Below are positions 26,408 to 34,923 of a DNA stretch of 64,000 nt, one piece after another. Within the stretch, counting starts at the first letter, position 1. Each line of letters starts with the position of its first letter. The translations under genes were made by a program, and so were the position numbers. The notes beneath the pieces were generated by a model, which was given only the letters and a program-made list of their open reading frames with translations, was not told the origin of the DNA and ran no database searches. The stretch is from Flagellimonas zhangzhouensis (GTDB lineage: Bacteria > Bacteroidota > Bacteroidia > Flavobacteriales > Flavobacteriaceae), in contig NZ_FNKI01000001.1 of NCBI RefSeq assembly GCF_900102925.1, positions 434,001 to 498,000 on the forward strand, in the 5' to 3' direction.

Positions 26408-28185
26408 TGCAAACCTTAAGGAGCAACATAGTACTCTTTCTTAGCTTTTTGCTACTCGCTACGAACTTTTCGTATGCGCAAGAAGAAGGAATTGAGTTCA
26501 CTATGAACCTCAGTAAGGAAAAACTGGGTTTGAACGAAAGGCTTCGTGTTGATTTTACCATGAACAAGGATGGGGACAATTTTAACCCACCAGCATTCAA
26601 TGGATTTAAAGTGGTGATGGGGCCTTCCCAATCCATAAGTTCTTCATGGATCAATGGCAAACGATCCTTTTCCAAAACCTACACTTATATATTAGTACCT
26701 ACAGCAAGAGGTAACTTTAATATAGAACAAGCCACTATCGAAATAGATGGTCAAACCTATAAAACTACCCCAAAATCGGTAGAAGTTACCGCCGCGGTAG
26801 ATAAACCCAGTGATCAAAAAACGGTAGATGATGTTGCAGATGAAAGTTTGCATCTGGTAGCAGAAGTTTCCAAAGGAAATCCATATTTGAACGAAGCTGT
26901 TACTGTAGTTTACAAACTTTATGTGAGTCCAAATATTAGTGTGACGAATTACCGTCCGCTAGACAACCCTACCTATAACAATTTTTGGAGTCAGGATATT
27001 CCAGTGACCAAGCATACGGCCCAAAATGGCACTTTTGAGGGAAAACCTTATCGATTTGTGGTATTGAAACGAGTGGTGTTGTATCCTCAAAAATCTGGAA
27101 AACTGGATATTGAACCGCTTTCTTTGGAAATTTTTGTGGATGTGCCTACCAACAGAAGGGACTTTTTTGGAGGACGCATTTATACGCAAACCAGTAAAAC
27201 GGTTTCCGCAGGAAAAAGAACCTTAAATGTAAAAGCATTACCCGAAGCTGGTAAACCTAGCAACTTTAGTGGTGCTGTTGGGGATTTTGATTTCTCGGTG
27301 ACCACGACCAAAACACAATTAAATGCTTCTGAATCGCTCCAGGCAAAGGTTGAAGTAACTGGAAAAGGAAACTTAAAATTGTTTCAACTTCCAGAACCCG
27401 AACTGCCAAGTGCCTTGGAAGTTTACGATCCAGAACACGACGAGGCCATTCAAACCTATAGCACAGGAATGGAAGGAAAGGTATCGGACAATTATACCAT
27501 TGTGCCCGCTTTCCGTGGTAAATATCCCATTCCTAGCATTTCGTTCAGTTATTTTAATCCAGACAAGGGCACGTATGAAACCTTGACCTCGAATGAAATA
27601 AATATTGAGGTTATGGAAGGCCCAACGGGAAGTACAAATGCCGCAGCTCCGTCGGCTAACCAGCAATTGGTGGTGCCAGCTGGCGATCAATTCCATTTCA
27701 TCAAATTGGATGCGAATTTATCTTCTATGAACCAGAGTTGTTTCTTAGGTTCCAGAAGTTTTTACCTGCTTGTTTTCTTACCGCTATTATTGATTCCTAT
27801 TGCTATTTTCTCCTTTAAAAAGCGAGAGGCCATTGCCAGCGATGTAGTTGGAAACCGAATTAAACAAGCCAATAAGTTGGCCAGAAAATACCTTTCCACT
27901 GCCAAAAAAGAACTTGGTAACAAAGAGGCCTTTTATGTGGCTCTGGAAAAAGGATTGCACAATTATTTAAAAGCCAAATTGCATATTGTAACCTCTGAAT
28001 TCAGTAAGGAAAAAATAACTGAAATTTTAAAGGAAAAACAAGTTGATGCCAACGATATCCAAAGTTTTATTGCCTTGTTGACCAGTTGTGAAATGGCACG
28101 ATATAGTCCGTTTTCGAATGTGCAAATGCAAAAAGACTATGAATCGGCCAGTGATGTAATCTCTAAATTGGACAAGCAATTATGA
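26407..28185 (+). CDS. batD: BatD, large periplasmic/membrane protein
   Basis: 592 residues with a signal peptide (SYAQ), then a long beta-rich exported part of repeated Ig-like segments (residues 25-430). A transmembrane helix (LLVFLPLLLIPIAIFSF, about residue 455) and a helical cytoplasmic domain of about 130 residues ending YESASDVISKLDKQL follow. The motif LVPTARGNFNIEQATIEIDGQ is typical of BatD. It is translationally coupled to batC (1 base) and batE (4 bases). Confidence 0.92.
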   Translation: MQTLRSNIVLFLSFLLLATNFSYAQEEGIEFTMNLSKEKLGLNERLRVDFTMNKDGDNFNPPAFNGFKVVMGPSQSISSSWINGKRSFSKTYTYILVPTARGNFNIEQATIEIDGQTYKTTPKSVEVTAAVDKPSDQKTVDDVADESLHLVAEVSKGNPYLNEAVTVVYKLYVSPNISVTNYRPLDNPTYNNFWSQDIPVTKHTAQNGTFEGKPYRFVVLKRVVLYPQKSGKLDIEPLSLEIFVDVPTNRRDFFGGRIYTQTSKTVSAGKRTLNVKALPEAGKPSNFSGAVGDFDFSVTTTKTQLNASESLQAKVEVTGKGNLKLFQLPEPELPSALEVYDPEHDEAIQTYSTGMEGKVSDNYTIVPAFRGKYPIPSISFSYFNPDKGTYETLTSNEINIEVMEGPTGSTNAAAPSANQQLVVPAGDQFHFIKLDANLSSMNQSCFLGSRSFYLLVFLPLLLIPIAIFSFKKREAIASDVVGNRIKQANKLARKYLSTAKKELGNKEAFYVALEKGLHNYLKAKLHIVTSEFSKEKITEILKEKQVDANDIQSFIALLTSCEMARYSPFSNVQMQKDYESASDVISKLDKQL

Positions 28186-28946
28186 GTATAAAGAAGTATT
28201 TAGTTTTCATAGCGCTATTCTCCTTGTCCGTGCTTTCCGCACAGAACAGTGCCCTATTTAAACAAGCCACCGAATTTTATAATAACGGGGAGTTTTCAAA
28301 GGCCATTGAAAATTACGAACAGATTTTGGAAAGTGGCAACCATTCTTCAGCCCTCTATTTTAATATGGGCAATTGCTATTATAAGCAAAATGCGATTGGG
28401 CCGAGTATCTATTACTACGAAAAGGCTTTGTTGCTTTCTCCAAATGATACCGAAATAAAAAACAACTTACAGTTTGCGCAGAACATGCGATTGGATGCCA
28501 TTGAAGAAATGCCCCAAACTGAAATGGCACAGATCTACAACAAGGTCATCAACTGGTTTAGTTGTAATGGTTGGGCCTATTTAACCGTGGCATTTGCCAT
28601 TCTATTTGTTCTAGCGTATTTGGCCTATTATTTCATTCGAATGGCCAATCGAAAAAGAATTGCTTTTATTACGAGTTTCTTTTCATTGGGACTTGCTGTT
28701 TTCTGTGTTTTGATGGGCTACCTTCAGCATGACCAACAGAAAAAGAACAATCCTGCGATAGTTTTCAATAAAGAAATCAGCGTAAGCGCAGAACCAAATT
28801 CCAATAGTGAAGTTATTTTCACATTGCACGAAGGCACCAAAGTCAATATTTTGGACGAATTGGATGGCTATAAAAAAATTAGAATCGCAGATGGCCAAAC
28901 AGGTTGGCTACTTGAGGGCAGTATTAAGGCCTTGAAAGATTTTTAA
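28182..28946 (+). CDS. batE: BatE, TPR and SH3-like domain protein
   Basis: 254 residues. It has a signal peptide, two or three TPR units (FYNNGEFSKAIENYEQIL, ALYFNMGNCYYKQNAIGPSIYYYEKAL) and two membrane helices around residues 130-185. A C-terminal bacterial SH3-like domain (VSAEPNSNSEVIFTLHEGTKVNILDELDGYKKIRI...GWLLEGS) completes it. It closes the Bat operon. A plausible role is binding peptidoglycan or a partner in the periplasm. Confidence 0.92.
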   Translation: MSIKKYLVFIALFSLSVLSAQNSALFKQATEFYNNGEFSKAIENYEQILESGNHSSALYFNMGNCYYKQNAIGPSIYYYEKALLLSPNDTEIKNNLQFAQNMRLDAIEEMPQTEMAQIYNKVINWFSCNGWAYLTVAFAILFVLAYLAYYFIRMANRKRIAFITSFFSLGLAVFCVLMGYLQHDQQKKNNPAIVFNKEISVSAEPNSNSEVIFTLHEGTKVNILDELDGYKKIRIADGQTGWLLEGSIKALKDF

Positions 28947-29002
28947 CATTTTTTAACACTTTATTCTGCCTAAGATTTTAATTTTACTACAAATGTGTTA
29001 AT

Positions 29003-29317
29003 GTGCTCAACAAACTAATCATTCCTGTTTTTGCCATTATACTGGTAGGTTCCCTATTGGTAACACCTCTTATTCCATTATTGGACAAAGAACTGGGCAA
29101 GACCATAATGCTTACTTCGGGTGAGGAAGAAGAAAGCAGTTCTATGGAGGAAATGATGAAAAAGTTTGATGAAACAACTTTCTACATCAAGTACTTCTCA
29201 GAATTACGGCACGAACTCGTTAAACAAAATCAACTCATTACTTATTCTGGGTACTTATTCCCAACTTCCGATCATACTTTAGAAATATTAGACCCTCCTC
29301 CCAGGCAATTGATGTAA
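29003..29317 (+). CDS. small hypothetical membrane-associated protein
   Basis: 104 residues from a GTG start; an ATG two bases upstream is out of frame. One N-terminal hydrophobic helix (LIIPVFAIILVGSLLVTPLIPLL) is followed by a short acidic stretch (GEEEESSSMEEMMKKFDE) and a C-terminal part ending in PPPRQLM. It lies between the Bat operon and the SulP gene, on the same strand. No family recognised. Coding character is plausible but the start is uncertain. Confidence 0.6.
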   Translation: MLNKLIIPVFAIILVGSLLVTPLIPLLDKELGKTIMLTSGEEEESSSMEEMMKKFDETTFYIKYFSELRHELVKQNQLITYSGYLFPTSDHTLEILDPPPRQLM

Positions 29318-29390
29318 CCTCATTTTCATCATCAATTATTAATCGTCTTTAGGCCTAACCAATAACGACCAAAGACAAACACCTAATATT

Positions 29391-30977
29391 ATGTTTAAGT
29401 ATATTAAAAACGACCTGCCCGCCAGTATTGTGGTCTTTTTTGTGGCATTACCCCTTTGTCTTGGGATTGCTTTGGCCAGTGGAGCTCCATTATTTTCAGG
29501 GTTGATTGCAGGTATCATCGGAGGAATCGTGGTCGGTGCACTCAGTGGTTCACAAATTGGAGTAAGTGGTCCCGCAGCAGGATTGGCCGCCATTGTGCTA
29601 ACTGCAATCGGTACTTTGGGAGGCTACCAAAACTTTTTGGTTGCTGTAGTACTCGGTGGAATTATCCAATTTATTTTTGGGATACTCAGAGCTGGAATTA
29701 TCGCTTATTATTTTCCATCTTCAGTAATCAAAGGAATGCTTACTGGGATTGGAATCATCATCATTTTAAAACAAATACCCCACTTTTTTGGTTACGATTC
29801 TGATCCTGAAGGCGATTGGGCCTTTTACCAGGTAGATGGTCAAAACACTTTTAGTGAAATCATAAACACCGTCAATTTTATAAGTCCAGGTGCAACTCTA
29901 ATTGCCATTATCGCTTTGGCAATCCTCATTTTATGGAGTTCGGTCTTAACTAAAAAATCAAAAATATTTGAATTGGTTCAAGGACCTCTTGTTGCTGTGG
30001 TTGTTGGAATAGTTTATTACGTTTCCACTCAAGGACATGAAACCTTGGGTATATCTGACGAACATTTGGTTAAAGTACCTGTTCCAGACAGTCTTGAGTC
30101 CTTTTTAGGGTTTTTCAGCTTCCCAAATTTTTCTGCCATTACCAACATGGAGGTCTGGATAACCGCTTTCACTATTGCTTTGGTGGCCAGTTTGGAAACT
30201 TTGCTTTGTGTGGAGGCTACCGATAAATTGGACCCAGATAAAAGAACCACACCTACCAATCGCGAATTGATGGCACAAGGTGTGGGAAATACGTTGTCAG
30301 GTTTAGTTGGCGGTTTACCCGTTACCCAAGTAATTGTTCGTAGTTCGGCAAATATACAATCAGGAGGTAAAACAAAATTATCTGCTATTATACATGGTTT
30401 TTTCTTGTTGATTTCGGTGATTTTGATTCCAACATTATTGAACAAGATTCCATTATCTGTTTTAGCAGCCATCTTATTTATAGTGGGCTATAAATTGGCT
30501 AAGCCTAGCTTGTTCAAAACCATGTTCCAATCAGGTTGGAAGCAATTTGTGCCTTTTATAGTTACTGTTGTGGGCATTGTATTCACCGATTTATTGGTGG
30601 GTATAAGTTTAGGCCTTTTGGTCGGTATCTTTGTGGTTTTGTTCAAAAGCTATCAAAACTCCCACTTTTTACACATTGAGGATAAAAGTAATGGCTCCCA
30701 TAAAATTAAAATGACCCTAGCTGAGGAAGTGACCTTTTTTAACAAAGGAGCTATTTTAAAGGAATTGGATAGTCTTCCCGAAAATTCTTATCTAACTTTG
30801 GATGTTAGAAAAACCAAGTACCTCGATAACGATATTGTTGAAATTCTTGAAGATTTTTCCAGCAAGGCAAAAAACAGGAACATCGATATTATGCTCATCT
30901 CTGAGAGAGGTGAAGTGGAAAATCCTGAAAGTTATATTGAATTCTTTAATCTGAGACCGAAAAAGAAATCGGCATAA
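29391..30977 (+). CDS. SulP-family anion transporter with STAS domain
   Basis: 528 residues with about 10-12 membrane helices, starting FKYIKNDLPASIVVFFVALPLCLGIALASGAP, which is the SulP N-terminus. The GAL..SGSQIGVSGPAAG signature and the PVTQVIVRSS region are visible. A C-terminal cytoplasmic STAS domain runs from about residue 435 (AEEVTFFNKGAILKEL) to 525. The next gene, 9 bp downstream, is a beta-carbonic anhydrase, so bicarbonate is the probable substrate, as in other SulP-carbonic anhydrase pairs. Confidence 0.92.
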   Translation: MFKYIKNDLPASIVVFFVALPLCLGIALASGAPLFSGLIAGIIGGIVVGALSGSQIGVSGPAAGLAAIVLTAIGTLGGYQNFLVAVVLGGIIQFIFGILRAGIIAYYFPSSVIKGMLTGIGIIIILKQIPHFFGYDSDPEGDWAFYQVDGQNTFSEIINTVNFISPGATLIAIIALAILILWSSVLTKKSKIFELVQGPLVAVVVGIVYYVSTQGHETLGISDEHLVKVPVPDSLESFLGFFSFPNFSAITNMEVWITAFTIALVASLETLLCVEATDKLDPDKRTTPTNRELMAQGVGNTLSGLVGGLPVTQVIVRSSANIQSGGKTKLSAIIHGFFLLISVILIPTLLNKIPLSVLAAILFIVGYKLAKPSLFKTMFQSGWKQFVPFIVTVVGIVFTDLLVGISLGLLVGIFVVLFKSYQNSHFLHIEDKSNGSHKIKMTLAEEVTFFNKGAILKELDSLPENSYLTLDVRKTKYLDNDIVEILEDFSSKAKNRNIDIMLISERGEVENPESYIEFFNLRPKKKSA

Positions 30978-30986
30978 AATAAAGAT

Positions 30987-31613
30987 ATGAAAGCACATAC
31001 CAAAGAAACGCAGTCGACCATGACGCCCGAAAAAGCCCTTCAATTTTTGAAGGAAGGTAATGAGCGTTTTCAACAAAATTTAAAAGCAAACCGAAACCTG
31101 TTGGAGCAGGTAAACGATACCAAAGATGGACAATTCCCTTTTGCGACCATACTTAGTTGTATTGACTCAAGAGTATCGGCCGAATTGGTGTTTGACCAAG
31201 GTCTAGGTGATATTTTTAGTGTAAGAATCGCTGGGAACTTTATTAACCAAGATATTTTGGGAAGCATGGAATTTGCTTGCAAATTAGCAGGAACCAAAGC
31301 TATTGTGGTTTTAGGACATACAAGCTGCGGAGCCGTAAAAGGTGCCTGTGATCATGCGAGAATGGGAAATCTAACTGCATTAATCAATAAAATTGAACCT
31401 GCTGTTTTTGCCGTAAAAGAACCAAAAGACGATGATTTGAGAAACTCACAAAACTTGGAGTTTGTTGATGCGGTAGCGGTTAAAAATGTAGAGATGGCAT
31501 TGGAAAACATCCGCAGTCAAAGTGTGATTTTAAAAGAAATGGAGGAAAAAGGAGAAATTGCCATCGTAGGGGCTATGTACGACATCTCCGATGGTAAGGT
31601 TACTTATATTTAA
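30987..31613 (+). CDS. beta-class carbonic anhydrase
   Basis: 208 residues. It interconverts CO2 and bicarbonate. Zinc ligands: Cys in LSCIDSRVSAELVFDQG (CxDSR) and His/Cys in LGHTSCGAVKGAC (HxxC). A second in-frame Met at codon 12 is possible as the start. It follows the SulP transporter at 9 bp, forming a bicarbonate uptake or CO2-trapping unit. No signal peptide, so cytoplasmic. A terminator follows. Confidence 0.94.
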   Translation: MKAHTKETQSTMTPEKALQFLKEGNERFQQNLKANRNLLEQVNDTKDGQFPFATILSCIDSRVSAELVFDQGLGDIFSVRIAGNFINQDILGSMEFACKLAGTKAIVVLGHTSCGAVKGACDHARMGNLTALINKIEPAVFAVKEPKDDDLRNSQNLEFVDAVAVKNVEMALENIRSQSVILKEMEEKGEIAIVGAMYDISDGKVTYI

Positions 31614-31640
31614 TCCATAAAATATCAAATTTCAAATATA

Positions 31641-31672
31641 AAGGCTGATGTTTTCATCGGCCTTTTCTTTTT
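31641..31672 (+). terminator. Rho-independent terminator after the carbonic anhydrase gene
   Basis: Stem AAGGCTGATG / CATCGGCCTT (one G-T pair), TTTT loop and a T-rich tail. Confidence 0.8.
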
Positions 31673-31742
31673 AAAGTGCATTAAAAAGCTATACGCAATA
31701 AACTACCTGCGCCAATTGATTAGGTATTCAAGGACAATTTCC

Positions 31743-31750
31743 TAAATTTG
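31743..31750 (+). promoter_or_regulatory. pheS: -7 box of pheS
   Basis: TAAATTTG, exact TAnnTTTG, 16 bp before the first ATG at 31767. A TTG at 31716-31718 lies 24 bp upstream and may be the -33 element. Confidence 0.5.
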
Positions 31751-31766
31751 TCGCCCAATACTGTGG

Positions 31767-32792
31767 ATGACCATGATAGATACCATAAAGGAACACATTG
31801 CTGAAGTAGAACAGTTTACTTCAACCTCAAAAGACGAAATAGAAGCATTCCGAATTAAATATTTGGGCAAAAAAGGACTTTTGAACAGTTTCTTTGCCGA
31901 GTTCAAAAATGTGCCCAACGAGCAAAAAAAGGAATTCGGTCAAGTAATCAACCAGTTAAAAAACACAGCAACCGACAAGGTGAATGCTCTTAAAGAGGCA
32001 TTGGAAAACCAATCGGAAACTACTGGTAAATATGGTGATCTTACACGTCCTGGAGAGCCAATTAAGGTGGGTTCCAGACACCCCATTTCCATAGTTAAAA
32101 ATCAGATAATCGATATCTTTTCGAGGATAGGTTTTAATGTTTCCGAAGGACCAGAAATTGAAGACGATTGGCACAACTTTACGGCCTTAAATCTTCCAGA
32201 ATACCACCCTGCACGCGATATGCAGGATACCTTCTTTATCCAGACCGATCCCGATATTCTTTTGCGTACCCACACCTCATCCGTACAGGTGCGATATATG
32301 GAGGCCAATAAACCGCCTATCCGTACCATTTCTCCAGGAAGGGTATATAGAAACGAAGCCATTTCTGCCCGTTCGCACTGCTTTTTCCACCAAGTGGAAG
32401 GATTGTATGTGGACAAAAACGTTTCGTTCGCAGATTTGAAACAAACTTTGCAATATTTCACTTCAGAAATGTTCGGTAAATCTAAAATCAGGTTACGTCC
32501 CTCCTATTTCCCGTTTACGGAGCCTAGTGCTGAAGTAGATGTGTATTGGGGATTGGAAACCGAAACCGATTACCGTATGACCAAAGGAACTGGCTGGTTG
32601 GAAATTATGGGTTGTGGCATGGTAGATCCCAACGTACTTAAAAATTGTGGCATTGATCCTGAAGTATATTCTGGGTTTGCCTTTGGTATGGGAATCGACC
32701 GAATTGCTTTGTTGCTGCATCAGATTTCTGACATTCGTTTGTTGAGCGAAAATGATGTTCGTTTCCTAGAGCAGTTTAAAAGCGCTTTATAG
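31767..32792 (+). CDS. pheS: phenylalanine--tRNA ligase alpha subunit
   Basis: 341 residues of the class II synthetase catalytic subunit. An N-terminal coiled coil for tRNA binding (residues 1-85) precedes motif 2 ([19 protein letters not shown]) and motif 3 ([18 protein letters not shown]). The Phe-binding region [21 protein letters not shown] is present. A second ATG two codons on could also be the start. pheT is not adjacent, as is usual in Bacteroidota. Confidence 0.96.
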   Translation: MTMIDTIKEHIAEVEQFTSTSKDEIEAFRIKYLGKKGLLNSFFAEFKNVPNEQKKEFGQVINQLKNTATDKVNALKEALENQSETTGKYGDLTRPGEPIKVGSRHPISIVKNQIIDIFSRIGFNVSEGPEIEDDWHNFTALNLPEYHPARDMQDTFFIQTDPDILLRTHTSSVQVRYMEANKPPIRTISPGRVYRNEAISARSHCFFHQVEGLYVDKNVSFADLKQTLQYFTSEMFGKSKIRLRPSYFPFTEPSAEVDVYWGLETETDYRMTKGTGWLEIMGCGMVDPNVLKNCGIDPEVYSGFAFGMGIDRIALLLHQISDIRLLSENDVRFLEQFKSAL

Positions 32793-32798
32793 TTTTTC

Positions 32799-33197
32799 AT
32801 GAAAAAGGATATTGAAATTCCCGTTGCCAAGGATGTGCACATTGCGGTAATTCGTGAGTGGAACGAAGAATTTCTATCCAAAGATTGGAATGCCTACCTA
32901 ATCAATAACCGTGCAGATACCATTGAAATGGCCATAGTTGTTTCCAAAGGTTTTGATGGGGATATAAAAACTTCGACCATGCGACATGGCATTGGCACCA
33001 TTGAACCAAAGTCTTATCGTAAAGTTGAATTGCTTCAAGAAGATGTATTGGCATTGAACAATGAATTCTTCGTCACCTTTTTTGCCGAAAACAAATTGTT
33101 TGAAAAAAGGTTTCTATTTCCAAAACACTCCATCACTGAAGAAAACCTTTCCAATATCCCAATAATTGATAAGGAAGGGATACTATCAAAGGACTAA
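32799..33197 (+). CDS. conserved hypothetical protein downstream of pheS
   Basis: 132 residues, no signal or membrane helix. The start KKDIEIPVAKDVHIAVIREWNEEF and the middle AYLINNRADTIEMAIVVSKGF suggest an alpha/beta cytoplasmic domain. It begins 6 bp after pheS and is probably cotranscribed. From memory, homologues carry pheS-like names in databases merely because of this location; nothing in it looks like a synthetase domain. Confidence 0.75.
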   Translation: MKKDIEIPVAKDVHIAVIREWNEEFLSKDWNAYLINNRADTIEMAIVVSKGFDGDIKTSTMRHGIGTIEPKSYRKVELLQEDVLALNNEFFVTFFAENKLFEKRFLFPKHSITEENLSNIPIIDKEGILSKD

Positions 33198-33240
33198 TTC
33201 TACCCCACTTTAAATTTATTTAACAAACATTTAGGTTCTT

Positions 33241-33264
33241 TTGGTTCGGTTTGTTCCGAACCAA
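33241..33264. promoter_or_regulatory. perfect 9-bp inverted repeat (operator) in the efflux promoter
   Basis: TTGGTTCGG, a 6-nt spacer, CCGAACCAA: a perfect palindrome. It sits between a TTTG at 33240-33243 (-33 candidate, 24 bp to the -7 box) and the -7 box at 33268. A repressor bound here would block RNA polymerase. The adjacent GbsR/MarR-type regulator is the natural candidate (inference). Confidence 0.7.
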
Positions 33265-33267
33265 CCA

Positions 33268-33275
33268 TATATTTG
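33268..33275 (+). promoter_or_regulatory. -7 box of the RND efflux operon
   Basis: TATATTTG, exact TAnnTTTG, 19 bp before the ATG at 33295. It supports this start over the one at 33241, which would lie upstream of the promoter. Confidence 0.6.
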
Positions 33276-33294
33276 CACCTTCAAAATCCATCTT

Positions 33295-33774
33295 ATGGAA
33301 AAATCGAAGGAAGAAATTATTGAAACATTGGGACTGCATTTAGAGGAAGAGCACAATCTACCTCCCTTAGCGGCCCGAATCTACGCAGTATTAATCTTAA
33401 CGGACAAGGACGGATTAACTTTTGAAGGTTGCTTAGACAGACTGGGCGCCAGTAAAAGTTCTATTTCCACCTCTTTGAACCTTTTGGTGAACATGGACAT
33501 TGTAACCTATTTTACCAAACACGGTGATCGCAAACGTTATTTTACCACTGCAAAGAAGAAAACATTCTTCCTTTCTAAACTTCAAGAAAGCCTGAAAAAG
33601 GTGGAAACTGAAAAACACATAATCACTTTGGTCAAGGATTATCACAAACAATACTGTCCTAAAAAATACGAAGAGGGTCAAGAAAGAACCCAAGTATATC
33701 TGGACTATGTGAACGAGACCGAAGAAATTCTAAAAAAATCAGTCAAGAAATTAGAGTCAATTTTAAATGAGTAA
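33295..33774 (+). CDS. GbsR/MarR-type transcriptional regulator
   Basis: 159 residues from the ATG at 33295. The winged-helix part is PPLAARIYAVLILTDKDGLTFEG, followed by the recognition helix region LGASKSSISTSLNLLVNMDIV and the wing YFTKHGDRKRYFTT, typical of GbsR/MarR-type repressors. A C-terminal coiled helix (residues 105-155) would dimerise. It is the first gene of the efflux operon, next to its own probable operator, and overlaps the frame of the adaptor gene's longer form. Confidence 0.9.
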   Translation: MEKSKEEIIETLGLHLEEEHNLPPLAARIYAVLILTDKDGLTFEGCLDRLGASKSSISTSLNLLVNMDIVTYFTKHGDRKRYFTTAKKKTFFLSKLQESLKKVETEKHIITLVKDYHKQYCPKKYEEGQERTQVYLDYVNETEEILKKSVKKLESILNE

Positions 33775-33814
33775 TCACTCCTACAACCAAAAACGCAACA
33801 AAGTAAGTTCGTAC

Positions 33815-34891
33815 ATGAAAACAATCACATCAATCTTAGTAGCAGCAGGTACACTTTTGTTCCTTTCCTGTGGAGGTAATAATCAGCAGCAAGCCGCTGC
33901 TCCACAAGCTCCTTCGCTAGAGGTAACCCAGCTTAAAAAACAGGATATCTCTATATATAATTCATATTCCACCAACATTGAGGGAATTCAGAATGTAGAA
34001 ATCTGGCCCAAAGTTTCTGGATTTGTGCAAAACATTTATGTGGAAGAAGGTCAACAAGTAAAAAAAGGCCAATTACTTTTCAAATTGGAAACACAGACCC
34101 TTTCCCAAGATGCCGAAGCTGCAAAAGCAGCCGTAAATGTGGCACAAGTAGAGGTGAACAAGTTGATTCCTTTGGTAGAAAAGGAAATTATAAGTGAAGT
34201 ACAATTGGAAACCGCAAAAGCGCAATTGGCACAAGCCAAAAGCAATTACAGCAGTATTGCTGCAAATATTGGGTATTCCAACATTACGAGTCCCGTAAGC
34301 GGTTACATTGGTGAGATTCCTTATAAAGTGGGTGCTTTGGTAAGCAGTACCATGGGTCAGCCTTTGACTGTTGTTTCTGATATCAGCGGTATTCGTGCCT
34401 ATTTCTCCATGACCGAAAAGGAATTGATGGACATGAAAAGTGAAATCACCAATAATGGGGAAGCTGCATCTTCAGCGAATGCTCCAGAAGTGGAGTTGGT
34501 CATGATCAATGGTGAAACCTATCCTGAAAAAGGAAAAATTGCGATGGTCAACAACATCATCAACCCAACAACAGGAAGTGTAACCCTAAGAGCTGATTTT
34601 GACAACCCACAATTATTATTGAGCTCTGGAAGTACAGGAACCATTAAAATTCCATCCACTTTCGAGGATGTTTTTGTAATTCCACAATTTGCTACCATCG
34701 ACCGTCAAGGAACCAAAATGGTATATGTACTTAATCAAGACAACACCGTGGTATCCGTTCCATTAAAAATTGCCTCGCAAACCAATAAGGAATTTATTGT
34801 GAATGAAGGTTTGGAAGCTGGGAGTACCATTGTCACCGAAGGGGTTTCTAAATTAAAGGATGGTCAAGCGATCAATCCCGTAAAAAAATAA
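33815..34891 (+). CDS. RND efflux periplasmic adaptor (membrane fusion protein), lipoprotein
   Basis: 358 residues from the ATG at 33815, which gives a lipoprotein signal with the lipobox FLSC; an in-frame ATG at 33767 would add 16 charged residues in front and overlap the regulator gene. The adaptor has the lipoyl/barrel-sandwich motif VSGFVQNIYVEEGQQVKKGQLLF, an alpha-hairpin (residues about 85-140), the second half of the lipoyl domain (ITSPVSGYIGEIPYKVGALV) and a C-terminal beta-barrel and membrane-proximal domain. It links the RND pump and the outer-membrane channel encoded next. Confidence 0.93.
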   Translation: MKTITSILVAAGTLLFLSCGGNNQQQAAAPQAPSLEVTQLKKQDISIYNSYSTNIEGIQNVEIWPKVSGFVQNIYVEEGQQVKKGQLLFKLETQTLSQDAEAAKAAVNVAQVEVNKLIPLVEKEIISEVQLETAKAQLAQAKSNYSSIAANIGYSNITSPVSGYIGEIPYKVGALVSSTMGQPLTVVSDISGIRAYFSMTEKELMDMKSEITNNGEAASSANAPEVELVMINGETYPEKGKIAMVNNIINPTTGSVTLRADFDNPQLLLSSGSTGTIKIPSTFEDVFVIPQFATIDRQGTKMVYVLNQDNTVVSVPLKIASQTNKEFIVNEGLEAGSTIVTEGVSKLKDGQAINPVKK

Positions 34892-34923
34892 TTGCAATCA
34901 ATCATACTTAGAACAAATTATAT

